Assembly: GCA_964431495.1 (NCBI GenBank)
Contig: CAYSJU010000038.1
Location: 1 to 12,920 of the forward strand
Length of the DNA: 12,920 nucleotides
Source of the DNA: CAYSJU01 sp964431495
GTDB lineage: Bacteria > Omnitrophota > Gorgyraeia > Tantalellales > Tantalellaceae
Direction: 5' to 3'
Under the pieces are notes generated by a model. The model was given only the letters and a program-made list of their open reading frames with translations, did not search any database and was not told where the DNA came from. The position numbers were made by a program, and so were the translations under genes. The first letter of the stretch is position 1; each line of letters starts with the position of its first letter. Shown one piece after another: positions 8,218 to 12,920 of the stretch.

Positions 8218-11200
8218 CCCATTCGCGGGAAGCATACCTCATTGAATCTTCTTTTCTGTCCGGCGTAAACGCCCTGGGTATATCGCTTTCCTCCACATAC
8301 CTTGTGAAGATGAACGGTAAGGTCAGGTCTAATAACAGGACAGTGAGATTTGTCAGGACAACCGCGATCAATATTACTGAAACGCGCTGGGGGAAGAATA
8401 AAGCCAGGAATGAAAGGACTATTGAAACACCTATATTGGCAAGCATGCCCAGCAGCGCGGGCGGTCCCCTTACTATACTGGGTATGCCTTTTAAGAGATA
8501 AACGGGTCTTACGTCTTCCAGCTTCACGCGTCCTGATATCAAAGCTTCGAACAAATGCGCGAGTTCATGGGCTATGATGCCCGGTGATAATAATATACGG
8601 GCGATCCAGTTAAGCTTCTCTGAACGGAACAAATGCGCGGCCAGGGTCTCACTTGAAGTAAAAAGTTTTCTCTGGGCGTCCACCAGATCCGCTCTTACCA
8701 ATTCGTTGACGCCTCTGATAAGCTCCATGAAGGCTGTCCTGTCCTCAACCTCTTTCAATCTACTGCCGGCTGTTGCAAGTTGCCGTGCGACTATTGATAT
8801 GTTCGGCTGTCTTCTTATTACATCAAACACAGCTTCCATCGCGACCTGCCGCGCTTCAAAATCTTCATTTTTAATATACTCTGCTATGCTTTCGAGGCAT
8901 TCCGCAGCTTTATCATATTCTCTGACCGTGCTGTGTAGTACAGCTTCCCCTATCTTGCTGACCAGTTTTTTATACACGGCGCTCAACTCAAACTCCCTGG
9001 CATCCCGCTTCATCTTGATAATACCGGTATCATGGTGCCATACAAAATCAGCCGATGTCTCCAGGTCTTCCACCAGCATGTCCATCTTCTCCCAGACCAG
9101 CTTTTCCATGGTGTCCCTGAGTATGTCATCCTCTGTATATCCTCTGGTCCCGCCTTCCTCTATGGAGATCATGTCCCTGCCTACTTTTCTCGCGACCCTG
9201 TCCCGGTCCGAATATTCGATCACAGCGCATGTGAGGTCTGTCAATTCCCTGAGCCTAGGATCGTTCGCCGCTGTAATACCTTCCAGGATTATTATGGGAA
9301 CAGGGTTTATCATCTGTCCTTCCACAATGGTCTGATAATGGGTATCCGTGGCTTTGGCCTTAACAGGCTGCCTTAACACCTTTAAGCTGTGCACGGCTGA
9401 GACCAGATCGCTCATGTCATACATGCTCCCATCTATCAGGACCGGCCTTCGGTCCTCGCGGCCGTTCGGGCCCCAGTATTTGTAATACCTTACCGAACTG
9501 TCATAAAGATACGCGTCTGTCCCGAGAATAACGGCATCCCTCGGCTCAAGCCTGTATTCAGGATATTCCCTGGCTTCTCTCTGTATCCTCTCATATATAC
9601 CCCTGGCCAAAGTGCTCTTACCCGCTCCGCCGGAACCCGGGATGGCTATGACCTGTATCCTGTCAGGGTCCTGTAATCTATTGCTGAGGATCTGCCTTGC
9701 CATCAGGTCGACCATTTTTTCGCCTCTTGCAAAGGCGAACATATCTATGGCTGACTGCCATTCGGCACTTATAAGGTATATCGCGTTCCCGACTGTTTTC
9801 AAGTAATCCTTGTATTTTCCCCACTCCGGGGTCTTCCATGCTTCCTGGCTCTCCTGTTCAGCTTCCCGCCAGGCTGCTTCGAGCACGTCGCTGGAGTCTA
9901 TGGTCTTATCTTCGGCGGATAACCTTTCAACCTCTACTTCGAGGTATCTCTCATCTTCGGTTAACTTCTTTGCTTTTACAACCGCTCTTATAGCAGCTTT
10001 GGCCTCGTTTGTTCTGGAGGCTATTTCATTCAGTTCCGCTATCCTTACAGAGGGTATTATCCCGTCATTCCCCTGCTGAGATAAATATCTCTGGGTTTCA
10101 GCATCTGCTGTCTCCTTGGCTTCACTGATGTCATCCCGGAGTGCCTGCATAGCCTCTTCCGGAAGATCGTATTTGATGGTCAAATAATCAGAACGGGGCG
10201 TGTCCACCCTTATCTCAAGAAGCCGGACCGGGTTCCTGCCGCGATTCTGTTCACTGACCCATTTGTATTCAAAAGTGTTCTCTTCAAAGATCCTCCTGTC
10301 TAAATGTCCCTTCTCAACCATATCCTCGAGTATTTCCGTGATCTCGCCAAGGCTGTGGCCCGTCTCAACAAGATGCCTGTAATACAAAACAAGCCTCCGC
10401 GTGCTGCTGATCCTGAATGGTTTACCGCTTTCCCTTCTCTCCTTTAACAATTCAGTGATCCCCTCATTTACAGCTCTGTTAAAACTGTCTGACCTGTCTT
10501 TCTCGGCTTTATATTCATGTAACGCGTAAAAGAGATATGACAGATTGTTCGTCGCAACGGCATGGTCGATCATCAGTATATCCAGATCGCTCAGGTTCCT
10601 TCTTATGGCCTCGTCGCTCGCAACGCATAGTTCTGCCTCGTTACCCATGAAATGGGGGCTGCCGGCCTCGCTGGAACGCTCGAATCTGGACGCGTATTCA
10701 TGGATAAGCGATGCCGCGACATGGTTCCACGTGACGCTCTCGTCATCCTCGGCCATCAGCCTTCTCCAGAACTCTGTCGTAAAGAATACAGTGCTCACCC
10801 CCTTTCTCCTGTCGTAAAAACACAGGACTCCGAGATGGTGGGGGATGTCCCGCTCGAACAGGAGGTCATTCCCGCGGTCAATAACGCCTATCTTGACCTT
10901 CTGGCTTCTGAATATGGCAAGTAAGAGGTCCTTATGGTACTTTTTATTGGCAGGGGCCTTCTTGATGATAGCTTCCACCTGCTTTGGAAAATCCTTGTAT
11001 TCTATCCTGTCCAGCGTTCTCTCTCTGTCAACGATCCTTATTATCTTATCCTCCTCAGCCGGGGTCAGAGGCGGGGTTACGGGCGCCCTCTTTGTCCATT
11101 CTTTTCCGGATTCTAAAGAACCGGCTTTTGCGAAAAACGGCTGGTCTTCTAAGATCGATGCCTTTAGCACATCGCTCTCATCGAGATATCTCGGGGATAT

Positions 11201-12920
11201 GGCCGGCAGTGTAAGATCTAATATCAAGACAGCGAGATTTATTATGGTGATCGCGATAAATATTGCTGAGACGCGCTGTGAGAAGAATAAAGACAGGAAT
11301 GAAAGGACTATTGAAACACCTATATTGGCAAACATGCCCAGCAACGCGGGCGGTCCTCTGACTTCAACTGGAATGCCTTTTAAGAGATGAACGGGTCTCA
11401 TGCCTTTCAAACTTATGCGGCCTGATACTAATGCCTCAATAGCGTGAGCAAGTTCATGAAAGATGATCCCCGGAGACAGGAGCACGCGCGCTATCCAGTT
11501 CAGTTTTTCGGAACGGAAAATGTGAGCGGCAAGGGTCTCTGTTACCGGCTCCTCTTTTTCCTCTTTATCCTCCGGCACCTCAAAAAGCGCGCTTCCGAGC
11601 CCTGAACCGGGACCAAGATACGCTATTTTTGCTCCAGGTTTTTTTTCGATACTGTCGTCAAAGTATACGTTGGCCATTCCGGCGCAGTCGCCGTCATTGA
11701 ACACCTTTACCACGGCCTCCCCAAAAATGCCCTGCCCCCTCAGTTTTTCATTTACGGCCCTGTTCAGTTCCTCCGTAAAATGGAACCCGTGCCTCCTCTG
11801 CATGAAGGGCAGCCTGCTGGTGTTACTGATAAGATAACCCTGATCGTCCAGTATGCCCGGAGAACCAATACCTATATAACGCGACAACCCGCCGTTGGAT
11901 ATGGTCCTGCCTTCATCCCGCGCTTTGAGGACCGCATCCACTATGACATCCGCTATCTGGTCTATTATGGCTGTCCTTATCTTAACCCCTTCCTCCGCCT
12001 CGGCGACCGTATATTGTTCCATCAGCTTATTACTATCCATATAAACATCTTCGGGTGCGCGGACCGTTTCAACCGGCGCGCCCTGCCAGCGCTTTATCCC
12101 TGTCTCGCCAGCGGCAAGTGTCCGGGTCTTAACATCCACGGAATAACGGCTGACACCGATCTCTGTCCTTCCAAAATCCACAGCGATCGCGTCGACTTCA
12201 TCTTTTCCGGCGTAAACAGCATCATGGACTATATCGGGCATGATAAACGCAAGAGCTCCTATTGTCCCGGCCTCTTTGCTCGGATAGCGCGCCTGGACTA
12301 TACTTACATCTAGTATTGCTGCTGCCAGATATTGTCTTATGCTATTAATAAGAAGCTCTCCTGTTTCACCTTCTGACGCCCCGGCTCCTATTACAAAGGT
12401 CTTTGTCCCTTCCCATGCCCCGGCAAACGCTGCTTCATCTTCGGCTGTCCAGCCATCCTTTGTGCCTGTGCCGTTCAAAATCGTCTCTATACCCATTCCG
12501 CCGTACCTGCCCATCTCTTCTATGACGCTTATGGCTTTTGCCCTGGCATCCGGGTCACTGCTTTCAAGCGCGAGCGTGACGCTCCTCCCCGTAATATCAT
12601 CTTTGCCGGGTTCTATAAACGCCCCGAACGTTTCCGGGTACCTGTATTTTGCTATATACCCCAGGGTACGTCCGGTGAACAGGAAAGTAAAAGGCATGCC
12701 TTCCATGGTCTCAACGTCAATGCCCACGCCTGTCCGCATTGTTTCACGCGCGTCGTCCCATACCTCGGGCTTTAAAAATATTTTCATGTCGCTTGCGTGG
12801 ACATCCACCGGCGCTGACAGAGGCCGCAAAACTGGCTGCCTTTCTATTAACGCGGTTATGCCCTTTACCGCAGCCATGGTCTTGTCAAAGGCTTCATCGA
12901 TCGCTCCCTCGGTCCCGATT
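8163..12920 (-). CDS. 5' part of giant modular gene (true start beyond window): ROK-like halves, HELAH module A, HEY domain A, P-loop kinase-like domain A, HELAH module B
   Basis: The frame is open at both ends, running off the right edge and into the gap. The ATG at 12877 is not the start, because 14 in-frame codons precede it with no stop. Numbering from that Met: 40-215 resemble the C-terminal half of a ROK sugar kinase (SDPDARAKAI helix, FVIGAGASEG, AGTIGALAFI). Residues 229-436 resemble the N-terminal half: VDFGRTEIG phosphate loop, GIGSPGILDDQG, FNDGDCAG with the likely catalytic Asp, and LGPGSGLGSA. The ROK zinc motif is absent. Residues 449-565 form M50-like membrane module A (HELAH 474-478, GPPALLGMFAN, Asp554). 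Residues 598-855 are HEY domain A (His726, Glu727, His742, Glu747). Residues 890-990 are linker and coiled coil. Residues 1020-1300 are a PRK/uridine-kinase-like domain with Walker A GSGGAGKST at 1081-1089. Residues 1408-1525 are membrane module B (HELAH 1437-1441). About 1585 residues are visible; with the other segment the protein is at least about 2890. Family matches are read by eye. Confidence 0.85.
8988..9914 (-). repeat. 927-bp perfect repeat, copy 1 (encodes P-loop kinase-like domain A)
   Basis: This is the partner of 6743-7669, offset by 2245 bp in this assembly or 2871 bp (957 codons) once the gap is given its predicted size. It carries Walker A GSGGAGKST at about 9613-9639, the YDMSDL segment and the ILEGIT strand. 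Bases outside the block differ between copies at many positions, for example in the coiled coil upstream and the helical linker downstream. Confidence 0.95.
10259..11094 (-). repeat. 836-bp HEY-domain unit, intact copy of a predicted perfect repeat whose second copy is lost in the gap
   Basis: Its first and last 55 bases are repeated exactly at 8008-8062 and 8163-8217, on either side of the N run. Differences appear immediately outside these anchors. It encodes HEY domain A, starting at APVTPPLTPAEEDKI and ending at RRIFEENTFEYKW. Motif residues are His, Glu and Tyr at 10694-10702, a second His 16 residues after the first, and an EAE triplet 21-23 residues after it. That the hidden copy is identical throughout is inference from how such gaps arise. 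Confidence 0.75.

Noticed and set aside
8574..9335. Plus-strand open frame of 253 codons, and related frames at 6725-7090, 6787-7131 and 9032-9376
   Set aside because: They are antisense to the P-loop domains, Ser-rich and low in complexity. They recur only because the 927-bp block recurs, and they have no ribosome site.
6743..9914. Mobile element as the cause of the 927-bp duplication
   Set aside because: There is no transposase, terminal inverted repeat or target-site duplication at the block edges, and the block is in-frame domain sequence inside a larger tandem unit.
12875..12877. ATG as start of the right-hand giant gene
   Set aside because: The frame stays open for 14 more codons to the window edge, and the following residues are mid-domain sequence of a ROK fold.

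Overview
The whole 12.9 kb is occupied by two very large minus-strand genes, neither complete. Their composition is unusual: repeated fused modules, a signal peptide ahead of kinase-like domains, membrane HELAH modules, and a domain with a His-Gln-Asp-Ala-His motif. This resembles what I know of the giant multidomain proteins of Omnitrophota (candidate phylum OP3), but no marker gene is present, so the assignment is inference. A 100-N gap flanked on each side by exactly 55 repeated bases suggests a short-read, probably metagenomic, assembly.

Right part (12920 down to 4870, minus): one giant gene that looks like two only because of the N gap at 8063-8162. Its 5' end lies beyond the window. Visible order: C-terminal half of a ROK-type sugar kinase fold, N-terminal half of a ROK fold, membrane HELAH (M50-like) module A, 'HEY' domain A, coiled coil, PRK/uridine-kinase-like P-loop domain A, HELAH module B, [gap, predicted HEY domain B], coiled coil, P-loop domain B, HELAH module C, and a unique C-terminal region. 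The repeat unit is about 2.87 kb. Both P-loop domains lie in a 927-bp block with no difference between copies, while the flanks are clearly diverged.

Middle (4565-4869): a 305-bp AT-rich intergenic region. It holds two adjacent hairpins with complementary loops just after the giant gene, then a perfect consensus sigma70 promoter (TTGACA, 17 bp, TATAAT) reading into the second gene.

Left part (4564 down to 1, minus): a second giant gene, cut by the window edge. It has a signal peptide, a TIKI/EreA/ChaN-like domain, a paralogous HEY domain, coiled coils, a third, diverged P-loop kinase-like domain and the start of a possible nucleotidyltransferase. Because the two genes share the HEY / coiled coil / P-loop order, they probably belong to one expanded family and may work in the same envelope-associated process. 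No substrate can be inferred. No RNA gene, CRISPR array, insertion sequence or plus-strand gene is supported.
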